Below are positions 55,218-63,881 of a DNA stretch of 64,000 bases, piece after piece; the stretch's first letter is position 1, and every line of letters begins with the position of its first letter. The DNA comes from Paenibacillus sabuli (lineage in GTDB: Bacteria; Bacillota; Bacilli; Paenibacillales; Paenibacillaceae), in NCBI RefSeq assembly GCF_014705605.1, contig NZ_JACXIZ010000013.1, forward strand, positions 124,001 to 188,000. The letters are read 5' to 3'. Under the pieces are notes generated by a model. The model was given only the letters and a program-made list of their open reading frames with translations, searched no databases and had not been told where the DNA came from. Made by a program: the position numbers and the translations under genes.

Positions 55218-55582
55218 CGGCGGGGCGGACCTGGATCGCTGCGGCCGAGCTCGAAGACCTGCGGCAAGGCGTGGCCAAGCTGGTGGTGATCGGCGGGATC
55301 GAGCTTGGCTTATTTCGGGAGAGCGAGCGGGTATATGCCGTCCGCAATCTGTGCCCCCACGCGTTGGCGCCGATCTGTGCGGGCAAGGTCGAAGGCGTGC
55401 TCGTAGCCGATGCCGATGGCGCGTACGATTATCAAGCTGAGCGGCGCGTGCTCCGCTGCCCGTGGCATCACTGGGAATTCGAGCTGGACGGCGGCCGGGC
55501 AGTCTGCAACATTCGTCAACGCATCCAGACCTTCGAGACTAAAATCGCGGACGGCAAGGTATGGGTATGGATCAAGCCATGA
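55214..55582 (+). CDS. Small Rieske [2Fe-2S] protein
   Basis: 122 residues that form a single Rieske domain. The cluster ligands are Cys47-Pro-His49 and Cys82-Pro-Trp-His85, the CxH and CxxH pair. It has no membrane anchor and no catalytic domain, so it is a soluble ferredoxin-type electron carrier or a regulatory subunit. Its ATG overlaps the amidohydrolase stop (ATGA). No oxygenase partner is encoded nearby, so the electron acceptor is unknown. Confidence 0.92.
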   Translation: MTAGRTWIAAAELEDLRQGVAKLVVIGGIELGLFRESERVYAVRNLCPHALAPICAGKVEGVLVADADGAYDYQAERRVLRCPWHHWEFELDGGRAVCNIRQRIQTFETKIADGKVWVWIKP

Positions 55583-55609
55583 GGACGCCTTCCAGAGCGG
55601 CATATCATT

Positions 55610-57397
55610 CTATACATCAATATCGACCATCGTCTTGACCCGCTCGGGGTAGTCGGTGATAATGCCGTCGATCTTGTACTTGAGCACCTCGCGCAGGTTG
55701 CGCTCCGTGTTGACCGTCCACACCCAGACCTCGCGGCCGTTCTTGTGGGCGCGGTCGATCAGCCGCTCCGAGAGCATCACCTGCTCCACCGTGTAGAAGT
55801 CGACATCGAGCGACGATAGATCGCCCGCTGCGAGGAAGAGAATCTGCCCGACCTTGATGTCCGGATCGCGCAGCCGAACCTCGCGCAGGATCTGGCTGTC
55901 GAAGGACTGGATGTAGCACTGATCCGCCATCTCGAAGGCGTTGATCAGCTCGACGACCTTGCCCGCCAGCTCGTCGCCGGGCCCGTACGGCTTGATCTCG
56001 ATGATCAACCGGGCCTGGTCCTTGACCGCCGGCAGCACCTCGGCCAGCGCCGGGATGCGCTCGCCCGCGTATTCCTCGAACAGTTGCCCGATGTCGAGCC
56101 GCTGCAGCTCCTCGAAGGTCAGCTCGTCCACGCGCTGCGGCACGCCGGCTACCCGGCTCAGCGTGTTGTCGTGATTAAGCACGACGACGCCGTCCTTGGA
56201 CAGCTGCACGTCGATCTCGATCGCATCCGCGCCCTTGTCGATCGCCGACTGGATGGCGCTCATCGAGTTCTCCGGCGCATGCAGCTTGTCGCCGCGATGC
56301 GCCGCCACGAGCACGTCCCACTTGACATAGATCAGGCTGTCATTGATCGCGTAGCTGAGGAAGAAGGCCAGCGTCAAGTACACCGCCAATGCCGAGGCGA
56401 ACACCGTGTTCTTGTGGCGGCGCCTCAGCGGCAGCGTAGTCACACGACGCTCCAGGCGCGCCAGCGCGCCGCCCGAGACGATCGTCATCTCATCCCACGG
56501 CCGCGTGCCCTGCAGCCGCTTCAGCAGGTAATACATCCGCGTCAGGAAGATGATATTGAGCGGGACGAGCAGCAGGGTGAACAGATACGTCAGGAAGCTC
56601 GAGAGCGTCAGCGAGTAGCGGCTCGTGAAGTAACGCAGGATGTCCAGATTGAGCCAATCCGGCAAGTACGCCAGCGCCGACAGCGTCCCGAAGCTGAGCG
56701 ACAGCAGCAGCGCGTTGAGCAGCAGGAGGCAGACGAGCAGCTTGAGCTGATTGCGATGCGTCAAGGCAAAGCTGCTGCGAATCGCCTTCGTGATGGACTG
56801 GCCTTCGATCATGATGAAGTGCAGCACAAAAATCCACCGCAGCACGACGTAGACCGCCCCCGCCACAGCGAGCGCATACACGATGATCAACAGCGTCGAG
56901 CTGTCGTAGACTTGACTATTGAGAAAAATCGGCACATTGATGATCGACGTAAAGATCGAGATGAGCGGCGAGTCGACGAACGGCATCAGAATCAGCAAAA
57001 AAAACATGAGCTGAATCAGACCAAAGCCGAACAGCTTGGGCGTCTTGGCGAGCACGGTCAGCAGCGCCTCGGTCGTCAGCACGCGCTGGCCGAAATATTT
57101 TTTGTGTGCAATGACGATCAGGACGCCAAATTCGACAAACAACGCAAAAACGGCAATAAACCCGATCATCATCGAGCCTGCCGCGCCTTGGTAGGTTAAC
57201 GCGACCTTGTATACGTCGCCGTTGAGCAGCGAGCCCGAGCCGAACGCGCGCACGACCCGCGTAAATACATACGCCATCAGCGGCACGAAAATAAAGCTGA
57301 TCGCGAGCATGTAAAAGAACTCGAACACCAGGTGTTGTTTGTAGCTTTTGCGAAAATCGAGCAGCGTTTTTTTGAACAACCGCACCAACAATCTCAT
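55610..57397 (-). CDS. Membrane-anchored glycerophosphodiester phosphodiesterase
   Basis: 595 residues. The N-terminal 350 residues hold about eight to ten transmembrane segments, as in the GDPD membrane domain family. The catalytic domain (about 360-590) starts VAAHRGDKLHAPENSMSAI, with IEIDVQLSKDGVVVLNHD; His, Arg, Glu, Asp and His match the known metal and catalytic residues. It splits glycerophosphodiesters to glycerol 3-phosphate and an alcohol, perhaps from lipids or teichoic acid. It converges with the Rieske gene across 27 bases. Confidence 0.93.
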   Translation of the reverse strand: MRLLVRLFKKTLLDFRKSYKQHLVFEFFYMLAISFIFVPLMAYVFTRVVRAFGSGSLLNGDVYKVALTYQGAAGSMMIGFIAVFALFVEFGVLIVIAHKKYFGQRVLTTEALLTVLAKTPKLFGFGLIQLMFFLLILMPFVDSPLISIFTSIINVPIFLNSQVYDSSTLLIIVYALAVAGAVYVVLRWIFVLHFIMIEGQSITKAIRSSFALTHRNQLKLLVCLLLLNALLLSLSFGTLSALAYLPDWLNLDILRYFTSRYSLTLSSFLTYLFTLLLVPLNIIFLTRMYYLLKRLQGTRPWDEMTIVSGGALARLERRVTTLPLRRRHKNTVFASALAVYLTLAFFLSYAINDSLIYVKWDVLVAAHRGDKLHAPENSMSAIQSAIDKGADAIEIDVQLSKDGVVVLNHDNTLSRVAGVPQRVDELTFEELQRLDIGQLFEEYAGERIPALAEVLPAVKDQARLIIEIKPYGPGDELAGKVVELINAFEMADQCYIQSFDSQILREVRLRDPDIKVGQILFLAAGDLSSLDVDFYTVEQVMLSERLIDRAHKNGREVWVWTVNTERNLREVLKYKIDGIITDYPERVKTMVDIDV

Positions 57398-57607
57398 GCA
57401 TCCAACTCCATTTGCGCTGTGTCAGGCCGGAAGCTGTGCCGGGCCGAGTATATTGAGCTACATTATACCATACCCTTCCGCAGCGAAACATCCGCCCAAA
57501 CCACGTACACCTGGAATGAGACCTTCGCGCGCCGCTTATTCCACCGCCGGAGCCCGCCCGAGCCGATCTCGTCGTGCAACCTCGTTTTTTGCGTTTCAAT
57601 TCAAAAG

Positions 57608-57645
57608 AAAACAGGCCATCCGCTTCATGCGGATAGCCTGTTCAA
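57608..57645 (-). terminator. Intrinsic terminator of the ThuA-like gene
   Basis: On the minus strand AACAGGCTATCCGC and GCGGATGGCCTGTT form a stem with one mismatch and a 5-base loop, followed by TTCTTTT. Confidence 0.85.
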
Positions 57646-57702
57646 CAGATCGCCAAGCAAGATCGAGAAACGTCGCAACATCCGCTCGGCCCGCCCGTTC
57701 CG

Positions 57703-58437
57703 CTAGATTTGCTCCAGCGGCTTGGCCTTGCCGCGCACGGGCGCGGCCGAGTCGACCGGGGCGGCCCAGCGCACGCCGTTGGCGATGACGCGGCGCACGT
57801 CCGCGTTGAAATACGTCGGGAACGTCTCGTGGCCGGGACGGAAATAGAAGATTTTGCCCTGTCCGCGATGCCAGCAACAGCCGCTGCGGAACACCTCGCC
57901 GCCCTGGAACCAGCTCGTGAACACGAGCTCGTCCGGCTGCGGGATGTCGAAATGCTCGCCGTACATCTCCTCGCTCTCCAGCTCGATGTATTCGCCGATG
58001 CCTGCGACGATCGGATGGCCGGGCCGCACGACCCACAACCGCTCGCGCTCTCCCTTCGGACCGGCGACGCGCCATTTCAGATCGCAGCCGGTGCCCATCA
58101 GCTTTTTGAAAATTTTCGAGAAATGGCCGGAATGCAGCACGACCAGTCCCATGCCCGCCATCACGCGCGCATGGACGCGCTCTACGATCTCGTCCTGCAC
58201 CTCGCCGTGCGCCATATGGCCCCACCAGATCAGCACGTCGGTCTTGGCCAGGACCTCCTCGCTCAGCCCGTGCTCCGCCTCGTCCAGCGTCGCGTAGGTC
58301 AATTCAAAATCGTCCGGCATGCCCGCGCCGATCGCGCGGTGAATGCCGTCCGGATAGACGCGCTGCACCTCTTCATTTTTTTGCTCATGCCGGTATTCGT
58401 TCCAGATGGTGACGTTGATGGATGCTTTCACTTCCAA
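57703..58437 (-). CDS. ThuA-like (trehalose utilisation) domain protein
   Basis: 244 residues with [13 protein letters not shown] at the start, [38 protein letters not shown] and [17 protein letters not shown], all typical of the ThuA family with its glutamine-amidotransferase-like fold. ThuA proteins are linked with disaccharide metabolism and 3-keto sugar handling in rhizobia, but their reaction is not firmly known. It diverges from an AraC regulator gene, which probably controls it. Confidence 0.9.
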   Translation of the reverse strand: MEVKASINVTIWNEYRHEQKNEEVQRVYPDGIHRAIGAGMPDDFELTYATLDEAEHGLSEEVLAKTDVLIWWGHMAHGEVQDEIVERVHARVMAGMGLVVLHSGHFSKIFKKLMGTGCDLKWRVAGPKGERERLWVVRPGHPIVAGIGEYIELESEEMYGEHFDIPQPDELVFTSWFQGGEVFRSGCCWHRGQGKIFYFRPGHETFPTYFNADVRRVIANGVRWAAPVDSAAPVRGKAKPLEQI

Positions 58438-58492
58438 TTCCTCCCGTACCGATTGATCAATTCACGTTTCGCGTGTAGACTACAACTAACAT

Positions 58493-58506
58493 GGTAAACG
58501 TTTTCG
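58493..58506. promoter_or_regulatory. Catabolite-responsive-element-like site
   Basis: GGTAAACGTTTTCG matches the CcpA cre consensus TGTAARCGYTTWCW at 12 of 14 positions. It sits between the divergent thuA-like and AraC genes, in a place suited to repression by CcpA. A LacI-family operator would look similar. Confidence 0.45.
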
Positions 58507-58567
58507 AGGCCCAGGCCTATACCCGCAACGGGGAAATTATTATTCGATTTTGTGATGAGGGATGACA

Positions 58568-59479
58568 ATGCAAGCCGAAGCGCTTCACGAACAGGTCATA
58601 TATCAAAACAATGCGCTGCGCCTGAAGGTGTGGCCGATTCAAACCCGCGACTCCACCAATCTGCGCAGGCCGTGGCATTATCACGAACAGATGGAGTTGC
58701 TCTACCTCTACGAAGGGGCGATGCTCGTGCAGCTGGAGCAGCAGATGCTGCGCGCCAGGGCCGGCGACGTCGTCGTCATCGACTCCAATCAGCTGCACCG
58801 GACGGCCAATGCCGGGGAGGGCCTGCTCTCCTATCTCGTGCTGCAGGTCGATCTGGACGCCTACTACGACTCCGCCAGCATGATGTACTATAGCGCCCTC
58901 TCCCATCCGCTGCACCGGCTCGGCGAGCTCAACGAAGCGATCGGCGAGGATGCCGACGCGCGCGACGCGATCGGGCGGTGCATCCGGGACATCTACGCCG
59001 AGATGTCGGACATGCGGCTCGGTTACGAGCTGGGCGTGAGCCATAGCGTCAAGCGCATCATGCTCGAGCTGGTGCGCTGCGACCGCGGCCGCCAGTTGCT
59101 CAGTCCGCAGGAGGCCGACGCCATGCTGCGCTGGAAGCCGGTGCTCGATCACATCGAGCACCATCTATACGAGCGGCTGGACATTCGCGCCCTGAGCCAG
59201 CTCGCCTATATGAGCTACCACCACTTCTCCAAGAGCTTCAAGCAAGCGATGGGCATGAACGTGACGCATTACATCAACTGGAAGCGCATCAAGCGCGCCG
59301 AACGGCTGCTGCTGACCCAGCATACGTCCGTCCGCGAGATCGCGGATCAGGTCGGCCTGCCCAATCTGTCGCACTTCTACAAGATGTTCCAGAAGTTCAA
59401 CGGACTCTCGCCGCGGCAGTACCGCAAGCAGTTCCTGCCCGATCTGCAGGCCCATCCGGACGCGTTCGGGGAGCCTTGA
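58568..59479 (+). CDS. AraC-family transcriptional regulator, cupin-type
   Basis: About 303 residues from the ATG at 58568 (MQAEALHEQV), six bases after GAGGG; an ATG two codons earlier is too close to the site. The N-terminal barrel carries HYHEQMELLYLYEGAMLV, with His residues typical of sugar-responsive AraC cupins. The C-terminal helix-turn-helix pair ends VGLPNLSHFYKMFQKFNGLSPRQYR. It probably regulates the divergent ThuA-like gene. Confidence 0.9.
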   Translation: MQAEALHEQVIYQNNALRLKVWPIQTRDSTNLRRPWHYHEQMELLYLYEGAMLVQLEQQMLRARAGDVVVIDSNQLHRTANAGEGLLSYLVLQVDLDAYYDSASMMYYSALSHPLHRLGELNEAIGEDADARDAIGRCIRDIYAEMSDMRLGYELGVSHSVKRIMLELVRCDRGRQLLSPQEADAMLRWKPVLDHIEHHLYERLDIRALSQLAYMSYHHFSKSFKQAMGMNVTHYINWKRIKRAERLLLTQHTSVREIADQVGLPNLSHFYKMFQKFNGLSPRQYRKQFLPDLQAHPDAFGEP

Positions 59480-59546
59480 TGTGATCCAGGTTCCGCTCCT
59501 TTGCGTGTCAGAGCGTGTACCCTATTCACAGCAGAGGAGTGTGCGC

Positions 59547-61136
59547 ATGAAAAAATATCTCAAGAAAACCGTCGTGCCGGCGTTGGGGCTGGCTTTGGCG
59601 CTACCGTCGCTGGCGATGGCGCAGCCTGCATACGAGCAAGATGACGCCACCGATACCTCGATCGGCAACCTGAGGGCGGAGCTGGGCCAGAATCTCGGCG
59701 AACACGCCGCGCTGGCGGTCATCGTGATGCAAAAAGGCATCGACGGCGCCGACGATTTTGACGAGGCCGCGGGTGCGCTGGCAAACAATACGGATGACCT
59801 CGCCGCCTCCATCGGCAAGGTATACGGCGATTTGGCCGCTCAGGACTTTGAAGAGATGTGGAGCGCGCATATCGGCTTTTTCGTCGACTACGTCGAGGGC
59901 GAAGCCGCCGGCGACGAAGCGATGAAGGACGAGGCGCTGGAGGACTTGTCCGGCTACAAGGAAGACTTCTCCGAATTCCTGGCCGGCGCCACGGGACAAG
60001 AGGCTGACACGATCGCCCAGGGCTTGCAGACGCATGTCGAGCAGTTGATCGGCGCCTTCGACGACTATGTGGACGAGGACTACGACGAGGCGTATGATAG
60101 CATGCGCGACGCGTACGGTCACATGTACATGACCGCGAAGCTGCTCTCGGCCGGCATCGCCGACCGCTACGTCGATACGTACGGCGTGACCGACGCCGAT
60201 ACGCCTGCGGTCGATCTGCGCGCCAAGCTCAGCGAGCAACTGGGCGAGCATGCGATACTGGCCGTACTGGCGATGCAAAAAGGCATCGACGGCGCGCCGG
60301 ACTTCGGTGCCGCAGCGGACGCCTTGAACGCCAACACCGAGGCGCTCACGGCCTCGATCGGCGCCGTATACGGCGAGGAAGCCGCCGACGCCTTCCACAC
60401 GATCTGGACCAATCATATCGGCTACTTCGTGGACTACGTGACGGCGACGGCCGCTAACGACCGCGAAGCCAAGCAAGAGGCGCTCGATGATCTGGCGCAG
60501 TACAAGCAGGACTTCTCCGAATTCCTGGCCGGCGCCAATCCGAATCTCGAAGCGGCCGCGCTCGCCGAAGGCCTGCAGACGCATATTGAGCAATTGATCG
60601 GGTCCTTCGACGACTATGTCGCCGCAGACTACGACGACGCCTATTCGGCGGAGCGCGAGGCGTACCAGCACATGCATAGGGTCGGCGCTCTGCTCTCCAA
60701 GGCGATCGTCTCGCAATTCAGCGGCGACGGCGATACGGGCAGCGACATGGACATGGACGGTCCACAAAAAATCTGGCTCGGCGTCGATGACGACAAGCTG
60801 ATCGTGGACGACATGACGATCCCGATGGACGTCGAGCCGTTCATCGAGCGCGGCACGACCTATGTCCCGCTGCGCTTCATGAGCGAAGCCGTCGGCGCGG
60901 ACATCCGCTGGGACAACACGACCAAGACCGCCTGGATCATGACCGGCGGCAACACCGCCGAATTCTGGGCGGGCATGGATGAGATGGAGCTCAACGGCGA
61001 GCGCATGGACGTCGGCCACGAAGTCAAGCTGCGCGACGGACGGGTGCAGATTCCGCTGCGCTTCATCACGGAGCTGCTCGGCTGGTCGGTGCACTACAAC
61101 GGCGCGGACGGCTCGATCACACTGAAAAAGACGTAA
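59547..61136 (+). CDS. Secreted protein with two His-containing helical repeats and a copper-amine-oxidase-N-like domain
   Basis: 529 residues from the ATG at 59547, behind GAGGAG. A signal peptide (1-25, ending AMAQ) is followed by two copies of a helical domain (about 41-207 and 223-391). In each, four histidines keep the same spacing: His53, 108, 163, 192 and His235, 290, 346, 375. The C-terminus (about 408-529) resembles the copper amine oxidase N-terminal fold used as a wall-associated module (YVPLRFMSEAVGADIRWDN, twice). I do not know the function; a metal- or ligand-binding bundle is plausible. It is monocistronic with its own terminator. Confidence 0.88.
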   Translation: MKKYLKKTVVPALGLALALPSLAMAQPAYEQDDATDTSIGNLRAELGQNLGEHAALAVIVMQKGIDGADDFDEAAGALANNTDDLAASIGKVYGDLAAQDFEEMWSAHIGFFVDYVEGEAAGDEAMKDEALEDLSGYKEDFSEFLAGATGQEADTIAQGLQTHVEQLIGAFDDYVDEDYDEAYDSMRDAYGHMYMTAKLLSAGIADRYVDTYGVTDADTPAVDLRAKLSEQLGEHAILAVLAMQKGIDGAPDFGAAADALNANTEALTASIGAVYGEEAADAFHTIWTNHIGYFVDYVTATAANDREAKQEALDDLAQYKQDFSEFLAGANPNLEAAALAEGLQTHIEQLIGSFDDYVAADYDDAYSAEREAYQHMHRVGALLSKAIVSQFSGDGDTGSDMDMDGPQKIWLGVDDDKLIVDDMTIPMDVEPFIERGTTYVPLRFMSEAVGADIRWDNTTKTAWIMTGGNTAEFWAGMDEMELNGERMDVGHEVKLRDGRVQIPLRFITELLGWSVHYNGADGSITLKKT

Positions 61137-61169
61137 AGCATTAAGATGTTGATGTTACTTTGAAATTGC

Positions 61170-61205
61170 AAAAAAACGTGCCGCAGCGTAGCGGCACGTT
61201 TTTTT
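61170..61205 (+). terminator. Intrinsic terminator after the secreted helical-repeat protein
   Basis: The stem AAAACGTGCCGC / GCGGCACGTTTT with a 6-base loop is followed by a T-run. Confidence 0.93.
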
Positions 61206-61535
61206 AATAATATTTTTGTTTCCATCCTCACCATTTACAGATTTACGTTTTACTTTTTTCTATTTTAACCCCCACCGGGTACGCTTTCGTTTCGTCGGCT
61301 ACAAGCAACGATTCCATGACGATTAAAGTTTCTAGCTTTATCTTACGTTTTAACTTCAACGTACCTCAAGCAGGGGGTTAAGTTGAGAGTGTCGAAGTAG
61401 GAGTATGTATAACGATTTCCTTTTTAAGCTATGCATACAGTATAATGCAAGTAAGATGCCTTGCAGAGGTTTGCACTCAAGGATCAGGGTAAGACTGTAT
61501 ATAAAAGTTAATCTAGGTTTAAAGGAGTTGATCAG
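61206..61535 (+). other. AT-rich intergenic region upstream of the ATPase/nuclease pair
   Basis: No gene is supported here. Composition changes from GC-rich to AT-rich soon after the terminator at 61205. A perfect -10 hexamer TATAAT occurs at 61441-61446, about 90 bases before the ATPase ATG, without a convincing -35. AAAGGAG precedes the ATG at 61536. No direct repeats that would mark an insertion site were recognised by eye. Confidence 0.5.
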
Positions 61536-63071
61536 ATGTTTAATTCATGGACGTTAAAAGTTCGTGACTTCGGAAAAATCAGTAAGGCGGATATACGAGT
61601 AACGCCATTTATGATGTTAGTTGGCGAAAACAATAGTGGGAAAAGTTACATACTTGAGCTTCTTTGGGGTGTTTTCAAAAATTTAAACAGTTTGTTTAAA
61701 AATCAATTTGATGAGGATAGAGATTTTATTGATTTGTGCAGTAAGTTAAATGAAAAAATTAAAAACTCTGTAACTTACGATATTTGGGAACAGGATTCAA
61801 TTACTACAATTGATATAAATGAAGAGCAGCAAAAAAAACTTATGGAAATCTTGAACCGATCTTTAAAAAAGGAAAAAGACTGGCTGGTTAAAGAAATATT
61901 TAATCATTCAATGGAGATTGGATCTTTAGAAATTCTTAGAGATATGTTTTATAACCTAAAAGTTGAAATCTCAATGCAAAATATTTTATCTACAGAAATT
62001 GTTAAAAAGGATGGAGCTGATGAGGGACAAGAGGTATCTGTGTCTAAGAAGGCCTTTTTTTTTCAACTATTACTATATGATCCAAACGAAAAAGAAGAAG
62101 AAGATTTATTTCTTTATGTAGCCGATACTAACAACGCGATTGTTGAGGGAGCGGCACGGGCTGTTATGTTAAGAATAGCTACGATGTTAGTTTGTCGCGG
62201 TTTTTCAGATAGTCGCAGCTTAATGTTATCAAGAAAATCTTCAAGGAAAAGAAGTGTACAACTGGAAACCCCGGTTTACTTTCCTGCCTCAAGAACAGGT
62301 TTTATGCATACTTATCAATCTATTATCAGCAATCAAAACCAAATTTTTAAAGAAATGCTGAAAAATAGCGAGCTTATTAAACTATTTGGGCAAAATTCAG
62401 CGACAAATCCTGCACTAAGATTAACTGCTCCAGTAAATGATTTTCTCGAAAAACTATCTGATATTTATATTGATGAGGACCAACAAACGCGATACGCTGA
62501 GGAACTCTCCTTCTTGAAACAGAAAATTTTTAATGGAACAATAACGAAGGATCAAGCACAGGATATTCAGTTTGTTCCAGAGCAAGGTAAGGGTATTCCT
62601 TTGCATGTTACCTCATCATTAGTAGCTGAGCTGGCACCATTATCTTTGTTTTTGGAATCACAATATGACCCACAATTATTAATCATTGAAGAATCGGAGT
62701 CGCATCTCCATGTTGGAAAACAATTAGAATTAGTTCGCTTATTCTTCAGACTGATAAACAAAGGAAAAGCTATCTGGCTGACTACTCATAGTGACAGCTT
62801 TGCACAACAGGTCAACAACCTTTTGACCTTGTCCCGCCATCCTCAGAAAGAAAAATTATTTTCTGAACTTGGTTACGAAGCTGCGGACACACTAAGTGAT
62901 ATTGCATCCTCTTCTTGTTACCAGTTCTATAAATCTCCAGAAGGAAATACTATTGTCGAAGAGGTTGAGCTTGGTGAATATGGTTATGCGATCCCGACAT
63001 TTAACAGTGTGCTTGAAAAGTTGCTTAATGAGACTGTAAAAATTCAAGATTTTGGTGACAAAGATGATTAG
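61536..63071 (+). CDS. AAA/ABC-type ATPase of a putative two-gene defence module
   Basis: 511 residues. Walker A is GENNSGKS (30-37). A signature-like SSLVAELAPLSLFL lies near 358, Walker B LLIIEESESHLH near 380-391, and the switch His in LTTHSD near 415. This is the layout of SMC/OLD-like ATPases (AAA_15/AAA_21 type) found in several anti-phage systems. There is no TOPRIM nuclease at the C-terminus, unlike true OLD proteins. The stop overlaps the start of the next gene. The AT-rich codon use differs sharply from the surrounding genes and indicates transfer. Confidence 0.88.
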   Translation: MFNSWTLKVRDFGKISKADIRVTPFMMLVGENNSGKSYILELLWGVFKNLNSLFKNQFDEDRDFIDLCSKLNEKIKNSVTYDIWEQDSITTIDINEEQQKKLMEILNRSLKKEKDWLVKEIFNHSMEIGSLEILRDMFYNLKVEISMQNILSTEIVKKDGADEGQEVSVSKKAFFFQLLLYDPNEKEEEDLFLYVADTNNAIVEGAARAVMLRIATMLVCRGFSDSRSLMLSRKSSRKRSVQLETPVYFPASRTGFMHTYQSIISNQNQIFKEMLKNSELIKLFGQNSATNPALRLTAPVNDFLEKLSDIYIDEDQQTRYAEELSFLKQKIFNGTITKDQAQDIQFVPEQGKGIPLHVTSSLVAELAPLSLFLESQYDPQLLIIEESESHLHVGKQLELVRLFFRLINKGKAIWLTTHSDSFAQQVNNLLTLSRHPQKEKLFSELGYEAADTLSDIASSSCYQFYKSPEGNTIVEEVELGEYGYAIPTFNSVLEKLLNETVKIQDFGDKDD

Positions 63072-63720
63072 AATTGGCTTTGATCTTGCACGAATTAAAG
63101 AAGAATATTACTGTAAATTAGAATTAGATGATTTGACCTTTATCCTTACTGAGGATGACGATGAGGGCAGGGCTGAACTTAAGATGCGTTTTCAAACAAG
63201 TGAGAATTGCGAATTTATCAGGCTGTTAGGGGAAACTGACCATAGCTTACTTAAATACTTGAATAATACCGGTTGCGCAGATGGAATCATCGTCGAGAGC
63301 GATCTGAGCGACCGCTCTCGATGCAATATTTATATTGTAGAGTTAAAGCGGACTGTCAATGACCAAAAGTGGACTGGAAAAGTCAGAAAACAGTATAGAG
63401 GCGCCACACTAAGGGTCTTATCGTTTCTATCTACATTAGGAATTACTCAAGTATCGAAAATCGAATACATCACCGGGTACGTATATTCCAGTATGGATCA
63501 ACATATAGACGCTGTTAAATCCAAACGGAAGGTTGCTCAGACAAGCTTGATTGGAAAAAAAACATTCTTGGGTATTAAGGACGAAGAAGTGCTTGAGTGG
63601 GAACAAGATGAGATCAGGCTATTTCAAGGAAATTTTAAGCATCGAAAAGTTCAATTGGTACTTAACGATCAAGACGTTGGTACAGGTGCGGTAAGTATCG
63701 AAAATGGCACTTTTAAATAG
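63064..63720 (+). CDS. Putative PD-(D/E)XK-like nuclease partner of the ATPase
   Basis: 218 residues from the ATG at 63064 (MIRIGFDLAR), with GGTGA upstream and an eight-base overlap with the ATPase gene; a TTG at 63052 is an alternative. The protein has no close family that I recognise. Asp73 (CADGIIVESD), then Glu93-Leu-Lys95 (YIVELKRT) and Gln110-Tyr111 form a pattern like the core of PD-(D/E)XK nucleases, with the expected strand-strand layout. The tight coupling with an SMC-like ATPase suggests a nuclease effector. This is a motif reading, not a family match. Confidence 0.72.
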   Translation: MIRIGFDLARIKEEYYCKLELDDLTFILTEDDDEGRAELKMRFQTSENCEFIRLLGETDHSLLKYLNNTGCADGIIVESDLSDRSRCNIYIVELKRTVNDQKWTGKVRKQYRGATLRVLSFLSTLGITQVSKIEYITGYVYSSMDQHIDAVKSKRKVAQTSLIGKKTFLGIKDEEVLEWEQDEIRLFQGNFKHRKVQLVLNDQDVGTGAVSIENGTFK

Positions 63721-63828
63721 TCTAATTTCGACCTAAATTACGAAAGCCCGACCTATCAACTGGAGAAATAATTTACTACTAGGTATAGCAACAATTACAT
63801 TAAAGCGTATTTTCAAACGATACAAGAA

Positions 63829-63871
63829 AAAAGAGCTTGTTCAAGAAAAAAACAACTCGCCCAAGCTCTTT
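63829..63871. terminator. Terminator between the defence pair and the next native gene
   Basis: The arms AAAGAGCTTG and CAAGCTCTTT flank a 22-base loop, with A-rich and T-rich edges. It lies between convergent genes and may serve both. Confidence 0.7.
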
Positions 63872-63881
63872 AACTACCGAT

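Noticed and set aside
58562-58567. Upstream ATG as start of the AraC gene
   Set aside because: It touches the GAGGG ribosome site; the ATG at 58568 has proper spacing.
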